64,000 nt of DNA from Clostridiaceae bacterium Marseille-Q4149 (GCA_018228685.1 CP073691.1:868001-932000), one strand, 5' to 3'. Counted from the stretch's first letter, positions 7,954 through 16,849 are shown. The notes: a model not told the origin generated them from the sequence alone. Numbers and translations are program-made.

Positions 7954-8973
7954 TTACCGGCAGAATTCGTCAACAAAGTCATTCATTGCGTCAATTGTAC
8001 CTTTAATTTCCTGAAGATAGTTTACAGGCTCACTCAATTGTCTGCTAGTAGCCGACGAAGAGGCATTATTCTGGGAAAATGGGAATCCTATTGTGTCAAA
8101 CTCTACGTCATACTTTATTGCGAAGGAAAGAGCACGTACCTGCTGATAAGTACAATAGATTTGTGAAGTGCAATTGATAATCTTCGCATGTGGCGGAATA
8201 GCAAATTTTTCGAAGAAATACATGAAGCAGTCTGCGCTATTTGCTCTCCGGGTTGCGACGGTAGACGGGGCAGCTACTGCATATAGTTCAGTTCCGCTGA
8301 ACTTCTCATTGAAGTGACGAATGGTTGCACAGAAATTGGGATTTGGGGAATTGATTATCTCGTCGGCATAGCCTTCATTTAAGTGAAAAGCAATATGCAT
8401 ACCAGCACTAATTGCATCAAACTCTGTTATTGCATCGGGGGCATAAGTATCAACATATCCGATTCGTTCTGATTCAGATATTGGGCGCATACCCGACAGT
8501 GCAACTACTGTTGTTTTTCCGCGGATGCAATCCACAGTATCACGAGCCAGCTGGCAACGTCTAAGATTTGACAATCTAGCTCCACCTAAAGGCAGAACAT
8601 AGTCAGCGTGATTAAATACAGATTGCTTGGTACCTATTAGACCTAGTTTCTTTGCTGCTGTATAAATGAGTTCCTCATTGCACGCAACGATTTCGTCATT
8701 TTTGAGCAACCATCTTGCGGCCTCACCCTCTTTTGTCAAGGCTGAGGATTGCTTTTTTCTGTAGTCCCACACAGAAACAAAAGACTTCATCCATTTGATT
8801 TTCTCAATGGGAGAACATGAAATTAACGATGCAGTATCGCCACCAAAAGTACCGACAAGCTGGATTAGCTCACTTGTGGAAATCCAACGATTGAATTCAT
8901 TCACAATCGCATCGATTCTTTCAGATCTTGACAGATCTGATGGGGGACAATTAATTCGTTGAGCATCTTTCAT
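7954..8973 (-). CDS. Unknown 339-aa protein coupled to the STAND regulator
   Basis: The start at 8973 (MKDAQRIN) follows AGGAGG and overlaps the end of the STAND gene by 23 bp, so the two are co-translated. The N-terminal 100 residues are helical. The middle segment (VLPLGGARLSNLRR, then VVALSGMRPISESER) and a later SQIYCTYQQVRAL segment loosely recall the DUF218/YdcF Rossmann-like fold, which is a weak inference. It has no signal peptide or membrane helices. It may be the output of the upstream sensor. A terminator follows directly. Confidence 0.65.
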   Translation of the reverse strand: MKDAQRINCPPSDLSRSERIDAIVNEFNRWISTSELIQLVGTFGGDTASLISCSPIEKIKWMKSFVSVWDYRKKQSSALTKEGEAARWLLKNDEIVACNEELIYTAAKKLGLIGTKQSVFNHADYVLPLGGARLSNLRRCQLARDTVDCIRGKTTVVALSGMRPISESERIGYVDTYAPDAITEFDAISAGMHIAFHLNEGYADEIINSPNPNFCATIRHFNEKFSGTELYAVAAPSTVATRRANSADCFMYFFEKFAIPPHAKIINCTSQIYCTYQQVRALSFAIKYDVEFDTIGFPFSQNNASSSATSRQLSEPVNYLQEIKGTIDAMNDFVDEFCR

Positions 8974-11512
8974 ATGTGGTTTCCTCCTGAATATGGGACA
9001 ATGTAATTCGGCGGATAGTAGAGATGGAATTAATCCATTCGGATTTCTTTTCTGAGACAATGCTAAAAATCAAGTTTGCTATGCTTTCCAGTTTACAAAG
9101 ATAATCCATGTCATAACGCTTTATACTATCCAGATAATTTGCCAACCTTTCTGCATTGGATATGCAGATTGAGATTTCAGAAACAATAGGTTCTATTGAA
9201 CACAGATACCGAGCGACGGAAAGTGTTTTGTCAATATACGTTGCTATTATTGCTTGAGAATCTACAGGCTGAGACAGCATGGTAGCAACTGTGAGCCAAG
9301 TAATTCCTGTACTAATAAGACGGTTGTTTGCAATACAGGCCTCTAAACTGTTAACAGACAATACTTCTTCATATAGGGCCACAGAAAGCCGATGATTCTC
9401 CAAAGATGACTGCAATAAAAGCAGTGCCCTGTGTTGATTTTGCTGTTTGGAGAGATAAAAATAATCTGTTGCAATGCCTTTATATGCGGCGGCTAAAAGG
9501 AGTTTCGTACGAGGTGAGGGAGAATCCTTAACCAATTGCAACCGCAAGTCCAATGCTGATGCATGCATATCTAATGCTACATCGTAGGCCTTTTGGGTTA
9601 TGTAGAGCGCGGCTAAGTTTCCTTGAATCTTTGTGCGCAAGAAAATAGGACGATCATTATTCTGATTGGTGATAAACAGATCGTCCGCTATTGCTTTAGC
9701 AGCGAGGAGGGCTTGCTCTGCAATCTCTTTTGAGTCAGGTTGAGCATATGCGTGAAGAATTGCATAGCCAACCATATTGTAGCATGTTGCAAGTGCTAAA
9801 TTCTCATCAAAAGAGTTGGTTGAAGGAGCTGTCTGCAATTGATACATCGCTCGTTTGGAATAGTAGTACGTCGCATCTGAGTTTTTAACCAAATCATAAG
9901 TGGAGGCAATATTGGAGATAAGCATTGTCATGTCCAGATTAGTGACTGTTAATTTTTTACACACCTCATACGCAGATACTGCGAACTCCAGATCACAACA
10001 CGTATGGTCTGTGTAATTCTCAGTAAACATTCTGCTGTTGAGAGACTGAATGTACTGCTGAATATATGAATAATCAAAGCAGTTCACAGCACTAACAATT
10101 ATTTCTCTGATTAGGGGATGGATGCAAACATGTCTGCGCCGGAGAAATACCCAAAAACTGTCTCGTAATTGTGAAAACGCCAGTTTCATCGATCCTTGCT
10201 CTTCTGGAGAGAATGACGTTGAAAAGAATTCACTATATGGCATTCCGTCGATGGGTAATAGCGATAGGTTATATAGTAAGCGAGTTTTATGGTCGTCGTG
10301 CTGTACAGAAGAAAGGTTAAACAAAATTTTATACTGAGAAAGAAGACTTGCAGAGGGTTGCTTTGTTCCGTCTTTTTCTACGGATACAGGGTCTGCCATC
10401 TGGGCAACAGAAAGTTTCTTAAATGCGTTTAGTATATCATCAAGTGAGGCTGTTTCAGTAAGCTTTGCAGCGAGAATAACCAAGTATGTGTTGCGGTCAA
10501 GATATTTTTCAATTAACTCAGTTGCTTTTTCCTGATTGCTCTTGGTTTCCTCTTCTTCGCTTAATGTCCAGAACAAAGAATAAAGATGGCTTTCAGGCAA
10601 GGGGAGTATTTCTGTTTGCCGAACAGCATAGCAGTCACTTAGATTTACTTTAGAGGTTAATAGAATATGGCATCCGCACCGCAGCAAATCCATGTATACA
10701 GAGGAGTTGCTGGATAATTCTTCTGCAAATGAGGTTTCATTATCGAAATTATCAACAACAAGAAGACAAGGCTTTTTTGTCTCAAATAATAAGCGAATTT
10801 TTTCGCTATACAGTTGACTATCAACAGCGTCTCCCGAGTAATTCAACTTAGATATTGTATCCTTAAGCCCTTTTTCGGAGTAAGTGGTCCAGATCACTGT
10901 ATTGTATTTAAGCTCATCACGACAGCTTGAATCACCGCAGCATACCCGAGAAAAGCAACGTGCTAATTCACTTTTTCCCATGCCACGCTGTCCAGAAATG
11001 ACATGAATATTAGAGTCTAAAAAAGCTGAGTCTAAGAGATGTTGCAGCGGAAGGCGCGGGACGATAAAATGACTGGGAAGTACAAACACATCACTCGGGT
11101 TATCTCGGCCCCGCAAGAATACGCACGAAAGCGAAGGAGCGGTCGCTTCTTGGTGTGTGCTTTTAGGAGTGGGTTTGGTAACCAGTGTATACGTGCGCAG
11201 TCCATAATTGGTATCAATGCGCTTTTTGCCAAGACCGTTTTCTATCTTATCTAACTTTTTACGAATGCGAGTAATCTGACTTTTTATGCTATCAGGGTCT
11301 TTGGCATCAGCACGATAGTTCTTTCCCCAAATATGCTGTGCGATTTCTTCGAGGGAGACAGGAGCATCCTGATTATCAATGAAAAACGAAAGAATGTTGT
11401 ATTCAGTCACACTTAAAGACACACGTTTTTTGTTGTCTGCGCTTACAAGTTCTGTTTTTGAAGAACGGTAAATGTAGCATTCTTCGCCTATTGCACGAAT
11501 TTCATCGGTCAT
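8951..11512 (-). CDS. Winged-helix STAND ATPase regulator with helical repeats
   Basis: This is an 853-aa protein. Residues 1-112 form an OmpR/SARP-type winged helix (VSLSVTEYNILSFF, then SIKSQITRIRKKL, then TNYGLRTYTL). Residues about 150-450 form a STAND/NB-ARC-type NTPase with Walker A GQRGMGKSE (174-182) and Walker B LLVVDNFD (250-257). The rest is helical and TPR-like. The layout resembles AfsR/SARP-type signal-transduction ATPases, in which ligand binding to the repeats controls oligomerisation and DNA binding. The winged helix is paralogous to those of the genes at 12211, 13153 and 14975. The start at 11512 has GGGGGTGA upstream. It is probably transcribed with the downstream unknown gene. 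Confidence 0.85.
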   Translation of the reverse strand: MTDEIRAIGEECYIYRSSKTELVSADNKKRVSLSVTEYNILSFFIDNQDAPVSLEEIAQHIWGKNYRADAKDPDSIKSQITRIRKKLDKIENGLGKKRIDTNYGLRTYTLVTKPTPKSTHQEATAPSLSCVFLRGRDNPSDVFVLPSHFIVPRLPLQHLLDSAFLDSNIHVISGQRGMGKSELARCFSRVCCGDSSCRDELKYNTVIWTTYSEKGLKDTISKLNYSGDAVDSQLYSEKIRLLFETKKPCLLVVDNFDNETSFAEELSSNSSVYMDLLRCGCHILLTSKVNLSDCYAVRQTEILPLPESHLYSLFWTLSEEEETKSNQEKATELIEKYLDRNTYLVILAAKLTETASLDDILNAFKKLSVAQMADPVSVEKDGTKQPSASLLSQYKILFNLSSVQHDDHKTRLLYNLSLLPIDGMPYSEFFSTSFSPEEQGSMKLAFSQLRDSFWVFLRRRHVCIHPLIREIIVSAVNCFDYSYIQQYIQSLNSRMFTENYTDHTCCDLEFAVSAYEVCKKLTVTNLDMTMLISNIASTYDLVKNSDATYYYSKRAMYQLQTAPSTNSFDENLALATCYNMVGYAILHAYAQPDSKEIAEQALLAAKAIADDLFITNQNNDRPIFLRTKIQGNLAALYITQKAYDVALDMHASALDLRLQLVKDSPSPRTKLLLAAAYKGIATDYFYLSKQQNQHRALLLLQSSLENHRLSVALYEEVLSVNSLEACIANNRLISTGITWLTVATMLSQPVDSQAIIATYIDKTLSVARYLCSIEPIVSEISICISNAERLANYLDSIKRYDMDYLCKLESIANLIFSIVSEKKSEWINSISTIRRITLSHIQEETTYERCSTN

Positions 11513-11631
11513 AATGCACTGTCACCCCCGCCAGTTGTATAGGAAGAAATATTGTTGCCGAAAGATTAATTGCTGTTCCCAGTAAAAAGAATGGTTATGG
11601 TCTGTCTCTTATTCACACAGGCCCCAGATCT

Positions 11632-12087
11632 CTAATAACCAAGATGCGATATTCTTCGTGCTTTTGCTTGAATTTGCGCCCGTTCATCCTCGCTTAGAAA
11701 GTCCATATACTCAGTGAATATTGCGTCGTACAACTCGGGCTCATCGAAAGAATCAGTTAACGAAATCAAGGTCAGAGCAGACTTCCGGTCAGCGGGTAAG
11801 GAATGTATTGTGTCCTTCAGCCGGTCATTATTGTCTGACGCTGTTTCACACAGCCTCCAAAGCTGTAACACTTCAGGATGAAACACTTTTTTGCCCTTTC
11901 CAAAACAGGGAACAACTCTTCTTCGGTTAGGAAGCGCATACTCTGTGAATATTACTTCGTACAACTCGAACATATCAAATGAATCGGTTAGAGAAACCAG
12001 TGCAAGTGCTGTATTTCTATCGGAAGGCAACTTACTAATTATTGCGTACTGAACAAAGCCGGAAACCTTGAAAGCCTTGGCTTTCAA
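11632..12087 (-). pseudogene. Decayed two-repeat protein
   Basis: The reading frame contains two copies of a module of about 40 residues (LPSDRNTALALVSLTDSFD and LPADRKSALTLISLTDSFD, each ending in IFTEY). After the second copy comes a DFLSEDER segment. After the first, the matching RFLTEEEL is found only in the +1 frame, explained by a 2-nt loss near 11940 and a compensating shift near the T6 tract at 11887-11892. No start with a ribosome binding site exists; the only upstream candidate is a TTG inside a palindrome. I therefore read it as a 5'-truncated, frameshifted remnant. The family is unknown. Confidence 0.5.
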
Positions 12088-12213
12088 GGTTCATTGGTTT
12101 TGTTCAGGCGCATTGTAACAATGGCTGAATTCCATAAAAACGGCTCAAAGCAGCCGTTTTTATGGAATTACGCGGTCGCTGCCGCGCGAATAAACCGCAA
12201 AGCGGTTTATTCA
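12066..12213. repeat. Cluster of three perfect palindromes
   Basis: Three back-to-back inverted repeats occur here: 12066-12089 (11-bp arms, 2-nt loop), 12129-12168 (17-bp arms, 6-nt loop) and 12188-12212 (11-bp arms, 3-nt loop). Only the last could act as a terminator for the gene ending at 12211, and no T-run follows it. The cluster appears to replace the 5' end of the decayed gene at 11632. Confidence 0.75.
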
Positions 12214-13071
12214 GTAGACATTAATTATTTCCTGCAATTCGTCATCGTCAATTGCTCCGCTAATATATTCGCAGATTAGTTCGTCGATTTCGATTGCAAG
12301 CGAATTTACTTTTGCTTGCATTTCAGGCACAAAACTTGTTAGGTCCTGAACTTCATGGAGCATGGACATAGCATACGCAGGTATACAGGCAATAGTATTG
12401 GGAGCCCGATCTGGTTGCTTTGGAGAAGCTTCGCAACTGAATGCCAGTGAATTCTTAATACGTTGTACGCTGGCTCTTTTTTCTGCTAACGCATCTTTGA
12501 TATGGACAAAGTTGAAGTACAAGGAGTCGAACTGGGCGCCATAGATTCCTTCCCATATTTGATTTTTTGAAGCTTTTGCAAAATCCAGCTTCTGCTGTAT
12601 AGCTTCTAAATCCGTGACCAGCGAATCCATTTGTTTGCCCAAACGCATCACTTCATCAACAAGGCTCGCGTATGACTCAACAACATCTGTGCAATTTGAT
12701 AGTTTGCAGTCCTCCTTGTGGGAGGTTAATACCGCTTGGGTAATTTTGTATGTGTAAGAACCATATCCATAGTTTGTTTCCAGGCTTTCTTTTAAAGCAG
12801 GATGTAACTTAGTTAACTTGTTGCGAATACGCGTAATATGGCTCTTTATGCTCTCAGGATCTTTTTTGTCCGAATCATAATTGGAACCCCAAAGATATGA
12901 AGCGATAGCATCTAGTTGAACTGGCGAGTTTGCATTATTAACTAAATAACAAATTATTTTATATTCCGTTCGCGTTAGCATAATATGGGTGTTTGAATCC
13001 GGACATATGAGTTCCGCTTTGGAATCGCAAGCGATATAGCAAGCATGGCCAATATCAATCCTTTTATACAT
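12211..13071 (-). CDS. Winged-helix protein with coiled-coil C-terminus
   Basis: Residues 1-112 of this 286-aa protein are the same winged-helix domain as in its three neighbours (LTRTEYKIICYL, then SIKSHITRIRNKL, then TNYGYGSYTYKI). Residues about 130-286 are helical with heptad-like spacing and an acidic end, suggesting a coiled coil or helical bundle for dimerisation or partner binding. There is no receiver domain, so it is not a two-component regulator. The start at 13071 has GGGAGGG upstream. It is transcribed in the same direction as the FHA-domain paralogue 80 bp upstream. The function of the C-terminal part is unknown. Confidence 0.75.
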   Translation of the reverse strand: MYKRIDIGHACYIACDSKAELICPDSNTHIMLTRTEYKIICYLVNNANSPVQLDAIASYLWGSNYDSDKKDPESIKSHITRIRNKLTKLHPALKESLETNYGYGSYTYKITQAVLTSHKEDCKLSNCTDVVESYASLVDEVMRLGKQMDSLVTDLEAIQQKLDFAKASKNQIWEGIYGAQFDSLYFNFVHIKDALAEKRASVQRIKNSLAFSCEASPKQPDRAPNTIACIPAYAMSMLHEVQDLTSFVPEMQAKVNSLAIEIDELICEYISGAIDDDELQEIINVY

Positions 13072-13152
13072 ACTTTATCCCTCCCGATAGGCTTCATGCT
13101 CTGCTTTCTCTGGCCTACTGAAGCCACCTTGTTGCGTACTGCTTCAATTATT

Positions 13153-13851
13153 TTAACTGTGATTGCAGATAAAATCTTCATCTGCAATACTGATTATATC
13201 ATTGTCATTAATAGGGAATTCAATCATTGGAGGGATTCTTTGTCCGTTGATAAAAGTGCCATAGGACGAATTCATATCTTGAACAACTATCTCTTGAGAA
13301 GCACTCTTATGCACAGCTGTGTGTATTCGGCTGATCAACGGATTATCTAGAATGCAATATGCGCATTTTATCCGGTCTGTTCCAAACAATGTCACTCCTT
13401 CTGCAAGAAGAATCCTTTCACTTGTTTGAACTCTTTGCAAAGAAACATCATGTTTGGCTTTAAGGTCCGCCTCTATGTTTTGATTATCATATGAGTAATC
13501 TTGCTGAGTATTAACGTTCATTCCATTGATTTTCAGCGTGTAAGAATTTAATCCATAATTTGTTTCAATACAATTCCCGAAGCCATGGGAAACATTATCC
13601 ATTTTGCTGCGCAATCTAGATATTTGACTTTTCAAACTATTGGGATCTTTCTCGTATGCATAAATTCCCCAAACATGTTTTGCCAACTCTTCAAGTGATA
13701 TCGGCACATTCATATGGTCAACAAAAAACGAAAGAATTTTGTATTCAGTTAAAGATAGTGGAATATGCAAATTATCCTCTATGCGTACCAGCTCGGCTTT
13801 TGAAAATAGTTGTGCATAGCATACATTGCCGATATACTTTCGTGTTATCAT
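13153..13851 (-). CDS. Winged-helix protein with FHA domain
   Basis: This is a 232-aa protein with an N-terminal winged helix (1-112, paralogous to the neighbouring regulators), a linker, and a C-terminal FHA domain (about 145-230). The FHA core is visible as LISRIHTAV, VVQDMNSSYGTFINGQ and INDNDIISI; these are the SRxH and SxxGTxxNG signatures that bind phosphothreonine. A DNA-binding protein with a phospho-reading module implies control by a Ser/Thr kinase, but no kinase is encoded in this window. FHA domains are also common in type VII secretion systems. The start at 13851 follows AAGGAGG. Confidence 0.85.
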   Translation of the reverse strand: MITRKYIGNVCYAQLFSKAELVRIEDNLHIPLSLTEYKILSFFVDHMNVPISLEELAKHVWGIYAYEKDPNSLKSQISRLRSKMDNVSHGFGNCIETNYGLNSYTLKINGMNVNTQQDYSYDNQNIEADLKAKHDVSLQRVQTSERILLAEGVTLFGTDRIKCAYCILDNPLISRIHTAVHKSASQEIVVQDMNSSYGTFINGQRIPPMIEFPINDNDIISIADEDFICNHS

Positions 13852-13879
13852 TGTTGCCTCCTTAATAATGAATGGCGTT

Positions 13880-13918
13880 GGTTGAAGTTATCGCAACCTA
13901 GTTGCAACAACTTCAACC
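13880..13918. promoter_or_regulatory. 39-bp symmetric dyad, candidate operator
   Basis: GGTTGAAGTT (13880-13889) and AACTTCAACC (13909-13918) flank an inner pair GCAAC (13893-13897) and GTTGC (13901-13905). All gaps are exactly 3 nt. It sits in the divergent intergenic region between the FHA winged-helix gene (minus) and the sigma-like gene (plus), 29 bp before the FHA gene's start codon. This placement fits a site for a dimeric or tetrameric winged-helix regulator. A second small dyad, TACCCT/AGGGTA, lies at 13950-13969. Confidence 0.6.
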
Positions 13919-14014
13919 TTATTTCACTTTCGTTACAACCTCTCTTTTGTACCCTTTAATTAGAGGGTAGGCAAAACATAAGCTTTCCCTCAATTACAAA
14001 GGGAGGGCTAAAAA

Positions 14015-14893
14015 ATGGCTGAGAATAAGAAGAGAGAGAACGTTGCGGAAATCACTGGATACGAAGCTGCGCTGGTAAAGGCGCTGGAGGCTGCAGTCCG
14101 GATTGGTCTGACCTCCGACAATTTGTATGATAACATCAGCGTGTATAATGACCTGTATGAAGCTGGATACAACTTTATCGAGAAGATGGTTCTCTGCAAA
14201 TACCGCACGAAGCTGGATGGCCGTAAAATCGATCCTGCAGAAGTAGCTAACATCCTTGCAACGGAACTTTTCTGGAAGAAATTGGACTATATTATGTCTT
14301 CCAAAGATCCGGTCGGATGCCGTGGCCTGATTAATGAAACTGCAAAGTGGCGTGTGTATGATTTTATCCGCAGCGACAAGCGTGCTCAGAACGATGTTGA
14401 TATCCAGGAAGATGACATCGAGTCGGAGCTGAAAGAGGACGCACATAATGATCTTCAGAATGATAAGCATTACAATACAGCCAATGTTCACTTCACTACT
14501 GAGGTCGGCTGGAACCTGGTTGCATCTGATGTTAATCTTGAAGAGGATGCGATTACTTACGATTCCTGCATGGAAGTATTGGATGCGTTGAAGGAAAACC
14601 GCAACGGCTTCGAGGTTATTTCTTTTCTTGGCACCAAAGTTGTGGGTTATAAGGCTAGTGAACTGGCTGAGGATTTCATTAGCTTGGGTAAGTCTAGTGT
14701 GAGCAATGCTGTCTTAAAGCAGACCGCCTCTCTTTTCAGACTGGATCGCACGTTCTTTGATGATGCTGCGTTCGATATTGATGCTATGGTCGTGAAGTAT
14801 AGCGAAGTGAAGAAGCTTGCAAGCGAAATCAGCCACTGCTCCGATCGCGCCAAGAATAAGGTGGCGCGTAAGACGCTTTCGAGAATTAAGTAA
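14015..14893 (+). CDS. Sigma-70-like divergent regulator (292 aa)
   Basis: This is the only plus-strand gene of the left island, with a strong ribosome binding site (AAAGGGAGG). The segment ETAKWRVYDFIRSDKR (about 109-124) resembles the DNA-melting and -10 region of sigma-70 family region 2. A later part (about 185-250: ALKENRNGFEVISFLG, then an 'SVSNAVLKQT' helix) could be a region-4-like helix-turn-helix. An acidic spacer separates the two. I infer a divergent ECF-like sigma factor or replication-type helix-turn-helix protein; the match is by eye only. Divergent transcription from the FHA regulator across a symmetric dyad suggests regulatory coupling. A terminator follows. Confidence 0.55.
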   Translation: MAENKKRENVAEITGYEAALVKALEAAVRIGLTSDNLYDNISVYNDLYEAGYNFIEKMVLCKYRTKLDGRKIDPAEVANILATELFWKKLDYIMSSKDPVGCRGLINETAKWRVYDFIRSDKRAQNDVDIQEDDIESELKEDAHNDLQNDKHYNTANVHFTTEVGWNLVASDVNLEEDAITYDSCMEVLDALKENRNGFEVISFLGTKVVGYKASELAEDFISLGKSSVSNAVLKQTASLFRLDRTFFDDAAFDIDAMVVKYSEVKKLASEISHCSDRAKNKVARKTLSRIK

Positions 14894-14904
14894 TCCAACC
14901 TTGT

Positions 14905-14939
14905 GCCCGGCATGGATATGTAATGAGTCCATGTCGGGC
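14905..14939 (+). terminator. Hairpin after the sigma-like gene
   Basis: GCCCGGCATGGA pairs with TCCATGTCGGGC (one mismatch) across an 11-nt loop, just after the stop at 14893. No long T-run follows. A closely similar hairpin (GCCCGGCGTGGAT...) recurs at 16004-16035, so this may be a dispersed element used as a transcript end. Confidence 0.5.
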
Positions 14940-14974
14940 GCAATTAATTAGGTTCTTGCTTTAAGATCAACTTG

Positions 14975-15859
14975 TTATTCCCACTCATCATTGTCATCTA
15001 GCGTATCTATCTGTCCTGTCACGATGTCCAATCTGACCCTCGCATAGGTTGATCCCATCCGAACAGCCTTTTCAAAAAGCTCTATTGCAAGTTCCCTGTT
15101 TTTTTCAACACCTTTTCCATCACAATAATAATTAGCAACGCTCGCTTGTGCGTCAGCATGCCCTTGGCTTGCAGCTAAGCTGGCATACTCAAATGCTTTG
15201 CGGTAATCTTGAGGAACTGCTTGGCCCATGTAATAGCATATTCCTAAATAATACTGTGCATTAGCATTCCCTTGTTCAGCACTTTTTCGAAACCATTTGA
15301 CTGCCTGCCAATGGTCTTGCGCTGTGCCTTTTCCAAAGCGATAACAATATCCTAGCCAATATTGCGCTTCAGAATCACCTTTGATTGCAGCTTGTCTAAA
15401 AATAGCGATTGCTTCGTCATATCGACTTTGCTCAAACAGCGCATAGGCTTCTTCAATTGAAGCGGCAGAGGATAACTCGGGCGAGTCTTCTGGTGTAAAT
15501 ACATTAGGTATTTCAGGGGAATTTATATTCTCGACTTTTAGCGTGTAAGAATTTAACCCGTAATTTGTATCTATACAATGCCTCATACCCTCACGGATTT
15601 GCTCGAGTTTATTTCTTACTCGAGATATTTGGCTTTTGAGACTGTTTGGGTCTTTTTCGTCAGCGTGTGTGCCCCACACAAACCGTGCGAGTTCGTCCAA
15701 TTGAATTGGTACATTAGCGTGGTCTATAAAGAATGATAAGACTTTATATTCTGTAACACTTAATGGAATTCGTGTAGAATTGTCAGTACTCACCAATTCT
15801 GCTTTCGAAGAGAGACTAATATAGCAGGTGTTTCCTATATACTTTTTTTCATACATCAT
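14975..15859 (-). CDS. Winged-helix protein with Sel1 repeats
   Basis: This 294-aa protein has the shared winged helix at 1-115 (LSVTEYKVLSFF, then SLKSQISRVRNKL, then TNYGLNSYTLKV). Residues about 135-275 are then Sel1-like repeats, recognisable as AQYWLGYCYRFGKG, AQYYLGICYYMGQ and AQASVANYYCDGKG, each followed by an amphipathic helix. Sel1 repeats mediate protein contacts. It is the fourth regulator here built on the same DNA-binding domain, closest to the FHA paralogue in its first 110 residues. The start at 15859 has GGGAGG upstream. The partner is unknown. Confidence 0.85.
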   Translation of the reverse strand: MMYEKKYIGNTCYISLSSKAELVSTDNSTRIPLSVTEYKVLSFFIDHANVPIQLDELARFVWGTHADEKDPNSLKSQISRVRNKLEQIREGMRHCIDTNYGLNSYTLKVENINSPEIPNVFTPEDSPELSSAASIEEAYALFEQSRYDEAIAIFRQAAIKGDSEAQYWLGYCYRFGKGTAQDHWQAVKWFRKSAEQGNANAQYYLGICYYMGQAVPQDYRKAFEYASLAASQGHADAQASVANYYCDGKGVEKNRELAIELFEKAVRMGSTYARVRLDIVTGQIDTLDDNDEWE

Positions 15860-16003
15860 TGCTGGCAGCCTCCCTGGTTTCGTTAATGACTAAATTTGTA
15901 CGCATTTACCTGCAACTGGGATACAAGGTTGTTTATTCGGTTAGCCATTGCGCAATCAAAAAGTAGTTTGGGCTACGTCAATGAATCATACAACTGGCGG
16001 ATT

Positions 16004-16035
16004 GCCCGGCGTGGATCTCTGTGGGCCACGCCGGG
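16004..16035 (-). terminator. Hairpin after the 267-aa gene
   Basis: CCCGGCGTGG (16005-16014) pairs with CCACGCCGGG (16026-16035) just past the stop of the minus-strand gene at 16046. It resembles the hairpin at 14905-14939 in stem sequence and in a nearby AATTAG. No clear T-run. Confidence 0.45.
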
Positions 16036-16045
16036 TGTGCATCAA

Positions 16046-16849
16046 TTAGAATACGGGCTTGCCGGGGTCATCAGCTGAGTCTTCGTTTTCATCGTCATCA
16101 TCAGCGAAGAGATGCGCAATATCAAGACCACTCAGGATATCCTCATCTTCATCAAGACTAAAAGGAAGTCTCGGTGCGCTTCTGCCCTCGAGCATTCTTG
16201 CAAAGTCTCTCAACTTCATCCTATGCAGTTCTGCTTTGAAGTGAGCAATCACTCGGGCGAGAAATACAGTGCGCTCCTCAAAAGTCCTGAGAGAATCCAT
16301 CATTGCGACGATTAAGGACGACTGTTCCGTTTTCTGATCGAAATCTGCATTTAGAATATATTCCATACGGCCAAGCTTTTTTTCGCCGATAGAGGTGAGA
16401 TGTGCTTCAAACTCCTCCTGGTCCATAGAGAGAGAGGCACTACGGTTTATTGCGTAATATGGAAGGCGTTTATCAATCACACAATTATAGAGTCCGATAA
16501 CACGAGCTTCGAACGTAGGTAAAAACGGAGTGGTGCTGAGGTATCTCCATAGTTTGTCATAAAAGTCCTTTTCAGGAAGCTCCATATTCTGCAGTGCCAT
16601 CATCCTTTTGTCAACCTGGCGCCCATATTTCTTCAACATGAGATCTTTCTTCTTATCATCCATAAAGCATGGGAGATCTAAAGAGTGGTTGGTGGGAGTG
16701 TTCCTGTAACCGATGATGAACGCTTCTAAAAGTGTTGCCTTCTCCTCCTCGGGAGCGTTGTCGATGACAGTGTACGCAACCCGGCAAAGGTTGATATCTG
16801 CAGATGCAGAGGAGCACAGTTCCTTGATTTTCTCTTCGTTACGGGTCAT
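16046..16849 (-). CDS. Unknown 267-aa acidic protein
   Basis: The start at 16849 follows AAAGGAGG. The protein is predicted helical throughout, with no membrane segment and no recognised motif. The last 35 residues are strongly acidic (DDDDENEDSADD). It lies alone between the Sel1 regulator and the NgoFVII-like nuclease, with a hairpin after it. It could be a regulator, an inhibitor or a DNA-mimic type protein, but nothing in the sequence decides this. Confidence 0.6.
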   Translation of the reverse strand: MTRNEEKIKELCSSASADINLCRVAYTVIDNAPEEEKATLLEAFIIGYRNTPTNHSLDLPCFMDDKKKDLMLKKYGRQVDKRMMALQNMELPEKDFYDKLWRYLSTTPFLPTFEARVIGLYNCVIDKRLPYYAINRSASLSMDQEEFEAHLTSIGEKKLGRMEYILNADFDQKTEQSSLIVAMMDSLRTFEERTVFLARVIAHFKAELHRMKLRDFARMLEGRSAPRLPFSLDEDEDILSGLDIAHLFADDDDENEDSADDPGKPVF

